Source: Adenophora triphylla var. japonica
Lineage: Eukaryota; Streptophyta; Magnoliopsida; Asterales; Campanulaceae
DNA: 64,000 nt
Direction: 5' to 3'
NCBI GenBank assembly: GCA_022495995.1
Contig: JAFEMH010003618.1
Coordinates: 1-64,000, forward strand
The stretch's first letter is position 1. The number at the start of each line of letters is the position of its first letter. A program made the position numbers and the translations under genes. The notes beneath the pieces are model-generated. The model did not search any database. It was not told where the DNA came from and saw only the letters and a list, made by a program, of their open reading frames with translations. Below are positions 1 through 10,867 of the stretch, in pieces.

Positions 1-2076
1 TTCTTCTTTCTTCGAGGACGGCCCTCGTTCATTTCCCATCCCGGAATTCCATTTCCGCACAAGCACCGCAACCGCAGACGTCCCACTCGTATGTGTCCGT
101 TGTTCGACGGCGGTACCGGGACCTCGTGAGGCCGAATGGGCAGCATTCCTTCTGGGAGGACTTGAAGGCCTTTATGTCATACACCGCATAATTTTACTGA
201 GGGCAGCTGTGTTGGACTTCTCTGGAGACAATGAGAGGCGTTAGGAAGCCTAGGAGCGCCAATGGCTTTGAAGCTCCTGTGTAGTCGGGTGGCTAATGTC
301 CCGAAATGGTGCGATAGCGTCACTTCGGGATCCTGTGGCTTGTTGTTCACTCAAGGCATTTCTCAATAGCCATGAGGACTCGCCAAACTTCTTCCAATGT
401 TGGGAAATTTCTCAGCAAGGTCCCATTCTCATCAAGTTGTTATCCACCGAACCATTGGCCACGAACGAATTCACGCCACCGTCCCGGGTGACAGAGCCGG
501 GAAGAAAGTTGGACCTTGCGGCTTTGACACCTGGTGGGAGACAGGTTCCCGGGTACTCTCGATCACTCTCTCGTTAGCCGGATGGGGGTGACGGGCAAGG
601 TTTAGACACATGAATGGCCTCACTGATAAAAGGGGGAAAGCTCACGTGGCATGCGGTTTCCGTTTTTTTTCTTTTTTTTATTTTTTTATTGTTGTTTTAA
701 TTTGCTTAAAACATGTTTTCTCGTGAGTCCTAGGTGGTGGCTGGAAAAGATTGCTCTTCTTTTTCGCAACTATGTTGAGATCCTCGGGTCGCCGTGAGAC
801 CATTCAAAGGCATGCTATAAGGTTTCCTCGTTTCTTTGCACCCGTATTTCTGACATCCTGCAGTGGACAAATGCCTGCACCCAGGGTCCTATAGGGCAAG
901 CGGTTTCCACCGGCCTAAAAGAAAATCGAACCTGGTGGACCGAGCTCGTCATGTTTAAAGTGATGGCAAGTTAGCCATGTGAATAGTGAACCTAGGTTTC
1001 GCCCACCGAGTCAAGATCAGCCGTCAAGAGTTCGGGCATGACCTTCTCTTTGCAGGCTTCGCGCAAGTGGATCCTCTGTGACGCAGGCGTTGGTCGGGTC
1101 ATATTTGTCGCGCTGCCGACGTATCAAAGGCGTGATGACATGGTGTGTCATGTGAGCATGGATGTATATCCGGGACGGAACATCGTCCTGGTGTAGCTTC
1201 GAAATCAAGATCGGAAGTCGAGATTTTAGCATGACCTTTTCATCGCGGTTTGCTTCGCGCAAGGGATCTTGAGTTCCGAGCCTTGACCTCGAAAATGGCC
1301 GGCATGGTATATGTATCCAGGGCAGCGTATGACACGGACCAGGTAAAACTCAACCGAGTCCGGACAAGAGTGTGACTCAAGACTTCCCAAACGTGTGTGG
1401 TTGACGCTGGGCTAGGGATGGGATGTTTGGAATGATCCCGTGCCAAGGCATCCGAGAGGCCTAGGAAGACCAAACGGATCGCACACCGAGACCACTTTCC
1501 GGTGTTAGGGTGGTGTAGTGTGCCGGTGTATCCGAGGCAGCAAGCAGGTGCTGCGTAGCGTGCTTGATTATGTAACCGAGGCAAAGCAGCTGGTAGTGTC
1601 TTGTGTAACCTTGAGGCACACAGTGCGAGTAGTGTGCGGTCCCTAAAATTCCTTTCTGAGTAAAATTGGCAGAGAGTTTTTCGAAGAATTTTAAATGTAT
1701 TGTACGTATGTATATTGATGCATTTTTTTGTATTTTTTATTTTTTTTTGTAAAATAAAAACGAGAAGCACGATGCACACACACACACAACATGCTTTCTT
1801 AAAGAAAGGGGTAAAATGAAAGTTTGACCCTCATCATAGCCGTTTTTAAAAATCTTTTGTTTTGTTTTAAAAAGATTTTAAAACAAAAAAGTCCCCAAAT
1901 GGAGTCATTAACCAAATTACCCCTAGATCCGGCCCTAGAGCTACGCGGGGGGAGGCCCGTGCATCTCGCATTTGTGGAGTCACTGCTTTTCGGGAAAAGT
2001 TCGCCCTGGATTCGAGAGGCAGCTGCTTCGCGCCCCAAGACATCCGGCTTTATTCCGCTTTAGCGTTAGTTGGAGG
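1..2076 (-). mobile_element. 5' leader of a Tat/Ogre-type gypsy element, cut by window edge
   Basis: This stretch has no convincing gene. It matches, in order and orientation, parts of the leader of the large element further right: a block around 740-770 (GGAAAAGATTGCTCTT) is also found near 49797, and the 'agggcaagc..' block near 890-930 matches about 49907-49940. It lies between the LTR at about 2077-3537 and the missing gag, which would be left of base 1. A weak primer-binding-site-like string (gtccccaaatggagtc) lies near 1890, but it does not abut the LTR. Poly-T runs and a short CA microsatellite (about 1774-1788) are present. Open frames here are short and unsupported. Confidence 0.6.
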
Positions 2077-3537
2077 TGTGTCTCGCCGTGTTTTGCTTTG
2101 TAGAGTCGCCACGCCGTTTTTAGTTATTAAAAGCCCAAAACATTAGGAAAAAGCGGCACCTGCTTAAAAATAATACATAAACCGTTGTTTTTTGTGTGAT
2201 GAGATTTTGAGTTCGGAGGTCGAGATGACCTCCTCGGGAAGAGAATATTAGAATCTTAGAGCTCACTCCGAGTCGCCTCAGTAAAAACGAGCTCCTTTCG
2301 GATACCCCTAATATTCTTTTTAAATGTTGTGTGTGTGTGTGTGCTTTTAAAAAGTGCATGTCATGTGTCGGATGTCTACATTGTACACTAACGTATTGAA
2401 ATGTATTGAAATAGTAATGGAAGGAAGCCTTACCAATGTTGGTTCGTGTAATGCATTACTTTCTCCGCTACGGGAATAGCAAGTTTGAGGATGGGAATGA
2501 TGTTCCGGCACGGATCCGGGATTGCTTCGAGAGGGGCCGTGTTGCAATCTCGCGGGACAAAGAGTTTCGACGTGGAGTTGAGATTGTAGGCTGCGTTAGG
2601 GCGAGAGGAGTTCTAAGGCGTGTCGTTGGGATGGTAGGGAGTCACTCGGGCGCAGGGATTTCGGCAAGTGCGCTGGGATAGCATGTGAGTCACCTCCCGG
2701 GTAGGAGTTCAAGACGTGGTTTTGGGATCGCCGGCTTTGACTCGGGAAAGAGCCGGACACCTTGGAAAGACCAGTGCAAGGCCTCGGAGTACCACGAGGG
2801 GCCTCGGAGGTACCTCGAGAGTGCCTCTGGGCAGCGCGGGAGCGTCGCGGGAGCGTTCTTGGAGAGGCTTCAGAGGCACCACGAGGGGGCTCTAAGGCCT
2901 CGGAAGCGATCCTGAAAGGGGCCGGGATTGCCCCTGAAGGGTCTTAGAGGGGGAGCCCGCCGAAGGCCGGGGAGAGAGGGAGAGAAGAGTGGAGGTGTGA
3001 AAAATGAGGGAGGGGGAGCCCTCTATTTATATGGTAGGAGAAAAGCGCAAAGAGGTCCGTACGGACCTCCCATGTTATCCAGATTTTTGGTTTTCCTCGA
3101 TTTGAGGGAATATGTGATGATGGTGAATATTCTGAATTATGATGTCCCACATCGTGGCAAAGAGGGTCCGTACGAGACCCACCTCAAAGCTATGCGAAAG
3201 AGGTGTCCGTACGGACTATCAACCATGCAATGAGGGTAATCATTTTCTCCGGATTTGAGGGAATATTGTGGACTTTGGGAAGGGATTCAGTAATTATTGG
3301 GTAAACAAAAGAGGTCCGTACGGACCACTTATGCTTCTTCCAATTTCCTCGAAAATTCTCAAAAAGGTCCTTTTTTGTCCCTTTTTATCCCGTGAGAAAG
3401 GCTCATCCCTTGGTTTGGTTGATGGTTTTTTGAGGGTTTTGAAAGTGCCATAGAGTCTTCGGGGAGACTCGTGTTTGTGAGTCTGCGGTGTTTCCCATGT
3501 GCTTGGAAGAGGGTGATCCAGGATTGGGGTACTTACA
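2077..3537 (-). repeat. 5' LTR of the left-edge Tat/Ogre-type element
   Basis: On the minus strand the LTR begins TGTAAGTACCCCAATCC at 3537, very like the TGTAAGTGCTCCAATTTG start of the large Ogre-like element. It contains the same conserved blocks: gagtcgccacgcc at 2104-2116, the 'gagttcggaggtc' block near 2208, and a (GT)n tract at about 2327-2342. A minus-strand TATAAATA box lies at 3024-3031. Upstream of it are four copies of a palindrome (GGTCCGTACGGACC or a variant) at 3054, 3164, 3205 and 3313. The right end is well defined. The left boundary at about 2077 is an estimate, because no clean primer-binding site follows it. Confidence 0.6.
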
Positions 3538-3542
3538 ACGAC

Positions 3543-3899
3543 GAACTAAGGTTATATGATAAACTTAGGAATGACTGAGAACGGAATTGAGAATACAAGA
3601 GCGGGAATTGAACCCTCTAATAAATAATTGCTCACATCAATATTATTTTCATAAATCAAAATCAAAAGTCCGAGATCAAATAACACCCTAACACTCCTAT
3701 TTATAATTACCTATTGAAGAGTCCTAATAAAAAGAAAATAATCATAATCGAATCTTTTAAAACTAAATAAAATATTATTGACATCTTGTGAAATCTTGCC
3801 TCCTTCCATATTCTGAGATCTTGCCCATTACGATCGAACCCCTTTCCCATAATTGCACCTCTTGTCCATACACAGCAGTACCTCACCTAATATAACAAT
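3543..3899. other. Unassigned AT-rich stretch
   Basis: No gene is visible. The stretch has a reversed TATA-like string (tatttataatta near 3699) and could be a fragment of an old LTR, but I find no matching partner in the window. Confidence 0.3.
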
Positions 3900-4233
3900 T
3901 CCAAAAACTATTAAATGGTGTGATATAAGCTCTACCCGAAAAATGGACTTACCCGCCTAAAAATGTACGAAATACAAGTGTAAAAAAGAAACAAACCAAT
4001 GAATTAGAACAAGTTATACAATACGAAGACGGCTCAGTAGATTTAAAATTTAAAAGATCACAGTCTTTAAACAGAAATAAAGACCTTAATTTTAAAACCC
4101 CATCTAGAAGAAGATCCACATCGGGGAAGATATGAATTTCAACAAGGAAATAATTCAACAAAATAAACAATCAATTTTTGAATCAGAAATTGAAAGCAGA
4201 GTAAAAGCCAATATGAAACAAATAATATTGGCA
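3900..4233 (+). pseudogene. Endogenous caulimovirid-like fragment, end of movement-protein-like region
   Basis: One + frame read through stops gives a lysine- and serine-rich tail followed by acidic sequence. It includes the strings EQVIQYEDGSVDLKF and TPSRRRSTS, which resemble the segment after the movement-protein domain in plant pararetrovirus polyproteins. The movement core itself is not present. An in-frame stop occurs near 3925 and another near 4132. It joins by order and codon use (very A-rich) to the coat-protein-like region that resumes after 5007, so the two were probably one reading frame. The assignment to Caulimoviridae is an inference from these resemblances. The copy is clearly dead. 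Confidence 0.5.
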
Positions 4234-5007
4234 TAAAAAGAAAACTGGAAATTTTGTCCATCCTTATGAGGACAGTGAATTCTTACGGTAAGCAGCTGAT
4301 AAAAAATGAATTTAGGCTTAGGAACATGTACCAAAGTGTCGAGTTGGGGCCAAGCGAGTAAAGCCTGACCCTCAAGCAGTACCGTCATGCCACATTCTCG
4401 GTGGGCTAGAGCCCAATCATTACGTGGCTCAAGGCCCATCTTATTAGTCGGCCGACTTAAGTTCATTGTCCGACCCACTGTGTCTCGACCTAACTTTCTA
4501 GATCCGGTACCTTACGATCCAGATTCAACCGGGTACGGTCCAACCCTACCATTGCCAGTCGCCCGGGCTCGACCTAACCCCAAATGGCAACCTCGACCTG
4601 CCAAGAAAGTGTCGACCTAACGGATCCAGGGGTACGTGCTTCTATTCTTTCCGTAACTGGTTCCCTACAAATCAGGAGCCATTCCAGGACACATTCTTAT
4701 GACATGTAACCATCCCTCAAATCACGGAGCTCATGTAGTCCTACCAATTATACCACCCTCATCAACTATAAAATACATAACCACTAAGCAACGGTTTTGA
4801 GGTAACCGCAATTTTGTCATTTGAATATCACTTGTTCAATTACATTATTTTCTCTCCGAAATACATACTTAATCTCACGCCCGAGGGTCTAAGCCGGAGA
4901 CACATCCGGCTAGTCATGGGTTCTGATTTTAGGTCAAGGAGTCAAGTGATTGGTCCTGCCACGTGGACGAAGATTGATAAGCACATTTCCTGCGGCATCA
5001 AGGCTAA
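4234..5007. mobile_element. Unidentified insertion inside the pararetrovirus-like sequence
   Basis: Base composition changes abruptly from the A-rich viral-like frame to mixed sequence and back, and the viral-like frame resumes after it. The short direct repeat ATAAAA occurs at both edges (about 4233-4238 and 5006-5011), compatible with a target duplication. A + strand TATAAAATA lies near 4768. No coding domain is visible. It may be a solo LTR or a short non-autonomous element. Confidence 0.35.
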
Positions 5008-7503
5008 ATAAAAATATTTTAAGAAAAGATTTCAAGAGTAAAGGAAACAAAGAAAATAGAGAGTTATTTTTCGAAACATATGATGAAAAAGAACAAAACA
5101 TAATTAAAGAAACATATTATTAATTCTGTGAAATACAAGAGATGCATGTACCATTCTTTGAATTTCTGAACAATGATTATTTATACAAAATAACACCAAT
5201 AACTCAAAATGTTAGAAGATGGCACAAAGTAACTGCAGGCAATCTATTACCAAGTCATGAATACTATGAAAGTGAGAAACCCCCTTTGGAACCAGCCTAT
5301 TTCTGTAAAAATGAAATATTACCAAGTCATGAAATATTACCAATAGTTCACCCTGATCATATAGAAGAAAAGATAACTAAAAATTTACACTTACAAAATA
5401 ATTGGACAAATTTATCATTACACACTATTGGACAACAATTAGATATAGTAGAGGATAAAATGGACAATGTCACAAGTGGAATAGAAATGGTAAAAAGAGA
5501 AATAGAAGATATTAACTTAACGGATTTTCCTACACCTGTTAATAAGCTACCAGAAACAGGATTTATATCTCAAAGATATACAGAATATTCAGAATTATAC
5601 AATAAAACACCATCAAACAGAAAAGAAAAGGAACCAATAACATACAAGAAACAAATACCAGCTGCTAAAAACCCATTTAGAATGTCAGGTGTTAGACCAA
5701 CCTTACATAATCCTTTAAATGACTTAATGGAAAACATAAAAACTTATATACAAGTAAAAGAAGAATCAGGCACAAGCAATAACAAAAATATAAGTGTATT
5801 AACAGAATACAATGAAGAATCCTCATCAGAATCAGAATCTATCCCTACTTCTGAAGACAACAAATATGACACCATAAACGATGCAAAAAGGAACCAACAC
5901 AAAATGATACCTCTAAAAGCCATAAGAAGTTTTTCTAATTATAGAAAAGAAGCAGAAGGTTTAGAAATACTAGGAAACCAATCAAAATCTTATTACGCAA
6001 AAAACATATATGAATGGAACATTGATGGACTAAGTGAAATGGAAATCATAAACAGAACAAAAGAAATGATAATTATAGGCAATATTTATAAAACAACAAA
6101 TATTACAGAAAAATAAGCTGTGGAAAACATAATCCTAGGTTTCACTGGACAATTACGTACTTGGTGGGATAAACTACTAGAAACTGAAATAAAAAACCAT
6201 ATTTTAACTACTGTAAGATTAGATGACCAAGGACAACCTTTAGTAGATGAAAATGGACGACCTGCACCAGCACAAATAATAACCTTAATATTTAACATCA
6301 CGACCCATTTCATAGGAGACATTGATCTATATACGGAAAGAAACTCAGAAATATTACAAAATCTAAAATGCAGAAAACTAGAACAATTCAAATGATATAA
6401 AGAAAATTTCTTAAAAAGAGTTTTCAATCTAACAGACCCAAATAATATTTACTGGAAAGAAAAGTTTATTACCGAACTACCAGGATTATTTTCCAAAAAA
6501 GTAAAAGATACAATAGAACAAAAATTTGGACAAATCTCTTATAATGAATTAACATATGGAGATCTAATCACTTGTGTTAATATTACTGGATTAAAATTAT
6601 GCCAGGACCAAAAACTAATTCACAAACTAAAAAAGGAAAATACCCAAACACGAAAAGAATTAGGACATTGGTGTGAACAATTCGGTTTTGGAAGATTACA
6701 ACCACCCCATAAAAAGAAATGATATGAAAGAAGCTACAATCCCTACAATACAAACAGTACTTATAGAAGAAAACATAGAAAAACAAACAAAAATTATATA
6801 AGAAACCCCCCTGAATATTATAAAAAACCAAGCCATAAGAAAAAGTATAATAACAGATACAACAGCAAGAAATATAAAAGGAATAATAAAAAACTCGAAC
6901 ACCTATAATAAAGAAATAAGATATTTCTTATGCAAAAAACAAGGGCATATAGCCAGAAACTGCCCAACAAGAAAACAAATAAAACAAATTTGTAATAACC
7001 TCAACATAAAAGAAATAGACCAAATAATATATAAAATAGACAATCTTGAAGTATCTTCCACAGAAAGTGAATATTCTAGCACAAAAGACCCCTCATCCAG
7101 TACGGATAACACAAATAATGAAACTGAAGAAAAAGATGAATGTCCAAACTGTAACAATGGAGTATGTCTATGTAGTACCAAAATCAATACTATAGAACAA
7201 TACGATGAAATATTAGAAAAAATCAAAGAAATAAAAGAACCAACAATAAAACGAAAATTCTTAAGACAATTAGAAAAAATTATAAACGAAGAAAAATCAG
7301 AAACCTCAACACCATCTCAATATGAAGATGTCATACAAATGTTTCAAAACAAAAAGAAACAAATTTCTTCCATAGACTTGCAAAAAGAAATTAAAGAAAT
7401 AAAGCAAGAAATAAAAATATTAAAACAAAATAATCTAGAATTACAAAGATCGCAAAAAGAATTAGAAGCAAAAATGACGTTACATGAAATTAAAAAACAA
7501 ATA
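5008..7503 (+). pseudogene. Endogenous caulimovirid-like coat/gag polyprotein fragment
   Basis: A long A-rich frame runs from the 324-codon stretch at 5142 to 6116 and on to 7503. It is broken by in-frame stops at 6114, 6393 and near 6720 and by a frameshift near 6911. The stretch from 6117 resembles the capsid part of caulimovirid polyproteins: a TWWDKLL-type tryptophan motif near 6160, a second conserved block near 6450-6700, and a basic tail. It is followed by a zinc knuckle (CKKQGHIARNCP, about 6931-6975) whose first cysteine is replaced by tyrosine. A second Cys cluster (CPNCNNGVCLC) lies near 7142-7175 and a lysine/glutamate-rich coiled-coil-like segment at 7339-7500. No protease or reverse transcriptase is present. 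The copy is dead and is interrupted at 7503 by a MITE. Confidence 0.6.
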
Positions 7504-7787
7504 CTCCCTCCGTCCCGCTAATATCCGCACTAACACTGTTTGCGCGGGAATTAAGGAATATGATATTTTAATAAAATGTTGTGAGTGTAAAAGTAAAATA
7601 GGAGAGAGAATGAGTGGAGAGAATAGTAAATTATAATGGTGTTGTGAGTATTAAAATAATGTAGGAAAGAAAATGAGTGGAGTAGGGTGAATATTTTATT
7701 AATATAAAGTTTCCTTTTTGAGAGTGTGCGGTTTGTAATGGGACGCCCAAAAAGAAAAGTGTGCGGTTTGTAGCGGGACGGAGGGAG
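7504..7787. mobile_element. Stowaway-like MITE
   Basis: Terminal inverted repeats begin CTCCCTCCGTCCCGC at 7504 and mirror GCGGGACGGAGGGAG ending at 7787. The flanks are TA at 7502-7503 and 7788-7789, the target duplication expected for Tc1/mariner-type Stowaway elements. The element is 284 bp, AT-rich inside and has no coding potential. It interrupts the pararetrovirus-like frame, which continues on the far side. Confidence 0.9.
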
Positions 7788-7789
7788 TA

Positions 7790-7870
7790 AGTGCAACATA
7801 TAAAGGAGAACGTGGATCCAACACCAAAACATAAAGAAATGCCTAAAGGAATAGAAAAATAGCCGAAACA
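7790..7870 (+). pseudogene. Caulimovirid-like fragment continued after the MITE
   Basis: The frame broken by the Stowaway MITE continues for about 24 codons (VQHIKENVDPTPKHKEMPK and so on) to a TAG at 7861. The A-rich codon use matches the left side. It is then interrupted again by the MULE-like element; the remaining sequence at 8927-8984 is similar in character. Confidence 0.5.
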
Positions 7871-7879
7871 TTTTTAAAA

Positions 7880-8917
7880 CGGCAATGAATATTTAGGGGA
7901 CGTGTGCTATGATGTTTCAATTTTGTCAATTTAGAATCCAAAGTTGTTAAAGTTGTCAAAGTTAGGGGTTTTTTTGACAGAAATGCTAACGAAATTCAGT
8001 TAAGTAACATGTGCTTTGCACATGAATTTAACTGGAGTTAAATTTGATTTTTTTACATGGTCATTTCGTCATTTCACAAAGAGAAAATTAAATATAATTA
8101 TTTAAAATTTTAAATTTATTTTATATGTTTAAAAATAAAAAAGATAAAGAAAAATAAAATTGTCTAGGTTCATCCCTAACCTTCCCCCTTTTTCTTCCCA
8201 ACCACTCTTCTCCTTCACCCCACATTCTTTGTTCATCTTCCCCACCACCCCCTTCCTCATCTCCTCTTCCGAACCAAACTACTTCTTCTGCCTTTCCCCA
8301 CCCTCAGCTCCCCTTTTTTTACCCTTAATCAGGCCAACAATAACTCAAATTAGGGCACTTGGCTTCTTTACACAACATGCTTTCTCTTCGGTTGTGGTTT
8401 TTTTTTTCTTAAGAATCTTTGATATAAATGCAATCGATTACCGGATTTTATGTGGGTAATCGAATTTTATGGTGATTGTCGAATCTTATGATGTGTGGTT
8501 GCCGGATTTAATCGTGGTTATCGGATTTTATGGTGATTTTCGAATTTAATGGTGGGTGTGGTTGCCGGATTTATGGTGGGCAAATTTGGTATTTGATGGT
8601 GGTTGACGAATTTTATGGTGGTTGTCGGATTAATGGTGGTTAATTGCCGGATTTCATTTTATGATGGTGGCTAGATTTTAGGAGAATAGTTGGTGGTGGA
8701 TGAACTTAACAAACATTATTGGTGAAATGGTAAAATGCCCAGGCCAAAGATCAAAACAAACCTCAATTAAGTGCATGTACAAAGCACGTGTGACTTAAAT
8801 GGGTTTCTTTACAATTTCATCCAAAAATCCTTAATTGACTAACGTTGTCAACTTTGGACTCTAAATTGGCACAAACTCCCCCCCCCTAAACTTTGGAGCC
8901 TAAATTGTCATTTACCC
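7880..8917. mobile_element. MULE-like long-TIR non-autonomous element
   Basis: The 9-bp sequence TTTTTAAAA occurs on both sides (7871-7879 and 8918-8926), the duplication length typical of Mutator-like elements. The ends are diverged inverted repeats: left GTCAATTTAGAATCCAAAG near 7926 against the reverse of CTTTGGAGCCTAAATTG near 8891. An inner inverted block matches around 8000-8040 and 8760-8815 (ACATGTGCTTTGCACATG-like). The centre (about 8430-8690) is a degenerate tandem repeat. No transposase is encoded. The long pyrimidine-rich frame at 8160-8459 is not convincing as a protein. Confidence 0.6.
8430..8690. repeat. Degenerate short tandem repeat inside the MULE-like element
   Basis: About ten imperfect repeats of a unit close to 'ggttgtcggattttatggtg' follow one another with variable length, built on ATTTTATGGTGG and TGCCGGATT. 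They fill the middle of the non-autonomous element. Confidence 0.6.
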
Positions 8918-8984
8918 TTTTTAAAAATGTGGATCGAAATAGAAAAACAAGCCAAAACATTTCAAAATAAAATAAAATGCGGTG

Positions 8985-9185
8985 TGTTGTGCAATCGCAG
9001 CGGAAGCAAGAGAACAAAACTTAAGAACACACAAGCAATCAAGCAATGAGAAATCGAAAATCGAAAGAGAAAGAGATTAGAATCGTTTGGGGTTGAACCT
9101 TGTTTTTTCTGTATTATGTGCAAATAATTCGTACAGCAGTTTTCCTAGGTTACAAAGGAGTATTTATATGTCCCTACAAACCTAG
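8985..9185 (-). repeat. 3' LTR of the Tnt1-like element, distal part
   Basis: Matches 23405-23605 of the intact 5' LTR almost base for base. It holds a minus-strand TATAAATA box at 9161-9168. The match stops at 9185, where the Athila LTR begins; the rest of this LTR resumes at 19088. Confidence 0.9.
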
Positions 9186-10714
9186 TGATAAGTGACTATT
9201 ATATAGTCAATTATCCTAGTTTTTATATACTTTTACACAAATAAATCATCACTTTTTATTTAGTTTTTAGTATTTTTACTTACTTTTGTTATTTTATTAG
9301 ATTTTACGTTTTTGGTATGTTTTATACATTTTAGACAGGTTTTAGGGTCTTTTTATTTATACAAAGGATTCATGGACATTTTGGTCCGAAAGGATGGAGG
9401 AACACCAAGCAAAATAAGCACTCCAAGCTGAAAACCAGTCGGAGCGGCCGTGCAGCAAAACCAGGAGCGGCCGTGCAACATAGGCCATGGCCGGCCATCT
9501 TGGCCCATGGAGTGGCCGAGCACTGAAGTGACCTGGCCGTGCCAAACCGGAGCGGCCGTGCGGCTATATATGGAGCGGCCGTGCAAGTCTCCAAATTCAA
9601 ATCCAAATGCGGCGCCAAAGAGGACACGGCGCGTGCAAAATCCTTGACACGGCCGTGCAAGTCGTATTTGCGGATGTAAAGGCACCTTTTGATGGCACCC
9701 AATTGAAGAGTCTCCTTCCATTTATAAATAGGACCCTTGTAATCGTCTTAGATACGAATTCTTAGAGAGAAATTACCGATATTAGATAGATAGAAGATAC
9801 AAAGATTTGTAACAACAATTTTCCAAAGGAGTTTGAAGATCAAAGTCATTATTTGTTCTTGGAATCACTTTGGAGGAAAAGCAATAAAAGTGAAGCATTA
9901 TTCTCAGCAATCATAAGTCTTTCTTACTCAATCTCTATTTATACTTTTATGTTATCAATGGCTTGTGAGTAATCCCCCATATTCTTGGGGTTGGAAACTC
10001 AAAAGCATGCTTATTCATCATTCAAAAATGTTTAGTCTTGTCTTCTTTCTTCATCTAAAACAATCTCTTTATATTATTCTCTAAATGCCTTACATTTTGG
10101 CGATATCCAATTTGTATGATTCAGTCAATTGAGAGAAGTACCTAGCGGAGAATCTCGATTGACGGAACCATATAAAGAAACTAGGTTCATTGATCACGAG
10201 AGTAGTTCAATGGCCTAGGGATGTTCCTTTAATGGAAAGTATGTCGACATCCGTCCTTAATGGATTCTTACTAATTATGGTCAGCTAGAGATAAGCCGGA
10301 ATGCCCGTTTGTGACAGGGCGGGGGCAAACATAAACGGATTTCTCAAACAATTAGGACATAATTAGTGAAGAATACAAACGCTATTGTCTTAGCCCGAAA
10401 TAGCGTAGGCTTAACATACCATCCTTGCTTTTTATGAAAACCTTTTATTTCTAAGACAATGACAATTTGATGAATAAGAATATGTGTATGATTTCCAATC
10501 CCGAGAATGCTTCGTTTTATAAGATTTCAATTAAAGTATTTTCTGTTTATGCTCTCTCTATTATTCTAAAACAAATTTTATCTACCCCCAATCTTTTCTA
10601 TATTTTCTAAAGACAAAAATATCCCTTAAGTAAACCCTCGTACTTGCACCCGCTATATTACAATAGCCCGTGCGCTTGCGGATATAAAATAAACCGTTAG
10701 GTTTCGACCGAACA
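9186..10714 (+). repeat. 5' LTR of the Athila-type element
   Basis: This 1529-bp repeat pairs with 17540-19087. It has a TATAAATA box at 9723-9730, preceded by five copies of GCGGCCGTGC between about 9443 and 9660 and by the palindrome ATGGCCGGCCAT near 9487-9498. Compared with the 3' copy it lacks about 18 bases around 10640 (the CTCTGTGGGATCGACT block). Confidence 0.95.
9723..9730 (+). promoter_or_regulatory. TATA box of the Athila 5' LTR
   Basis: TATAAATA followed by 'ggaccc', placed after the GC-rich repeat cluster; the same string is at 18077-18084 in the other LTR. The role is inferred from position and sequence. Confidence 0.7.
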
Positions 10715-10720
10715 AGTTTT

Positions 10721-10738
10721 TGGCGCCGTTGCCGGGGA
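10721..10738 (+). other. Primer-binding site, tRNA-Asp type
   Basis: TGGCGCCGTTGCCGGGGA lies six bases after the LTR end and is complementary to the 3' end of plant tRNA-Asp, the usual primer for Athila elements. Confidence 0.9.
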
Positions 10739-10867
10739 CAACGGTTTACTTTTTATTTTTGTCTTTACAACAAAATTTTTTGTTTTTTATTTTATTTTTA
10801 CTATTTTGCTTTCTTGTCCTATAATCTGTTACGTTTAATTTTTCTTCAAGTGTTTTTCTTGTAGTTT

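Noticed and set aside
296..591. Overlapping open frames of 93 and 64 codons near the left edge
   Set aside because: They lie in the leader of a gypsy element, overlap each other in different frames and show no known motif.
8160..8459. 99-codon Pro/Phe/Ser-rich frame
   Set aside because: It comes from pyrimidine-rich sequence inside a non-autonomous MULE-like element; composition, not coding, explains it.
9353..9721. Several 60-120 codon frames in the Athila LTR, repeated at 17707-18134
   Set aside because: They follow from the GC-rich GCGGCCGTGC repeats in both LTRs and are not expected to be translated.
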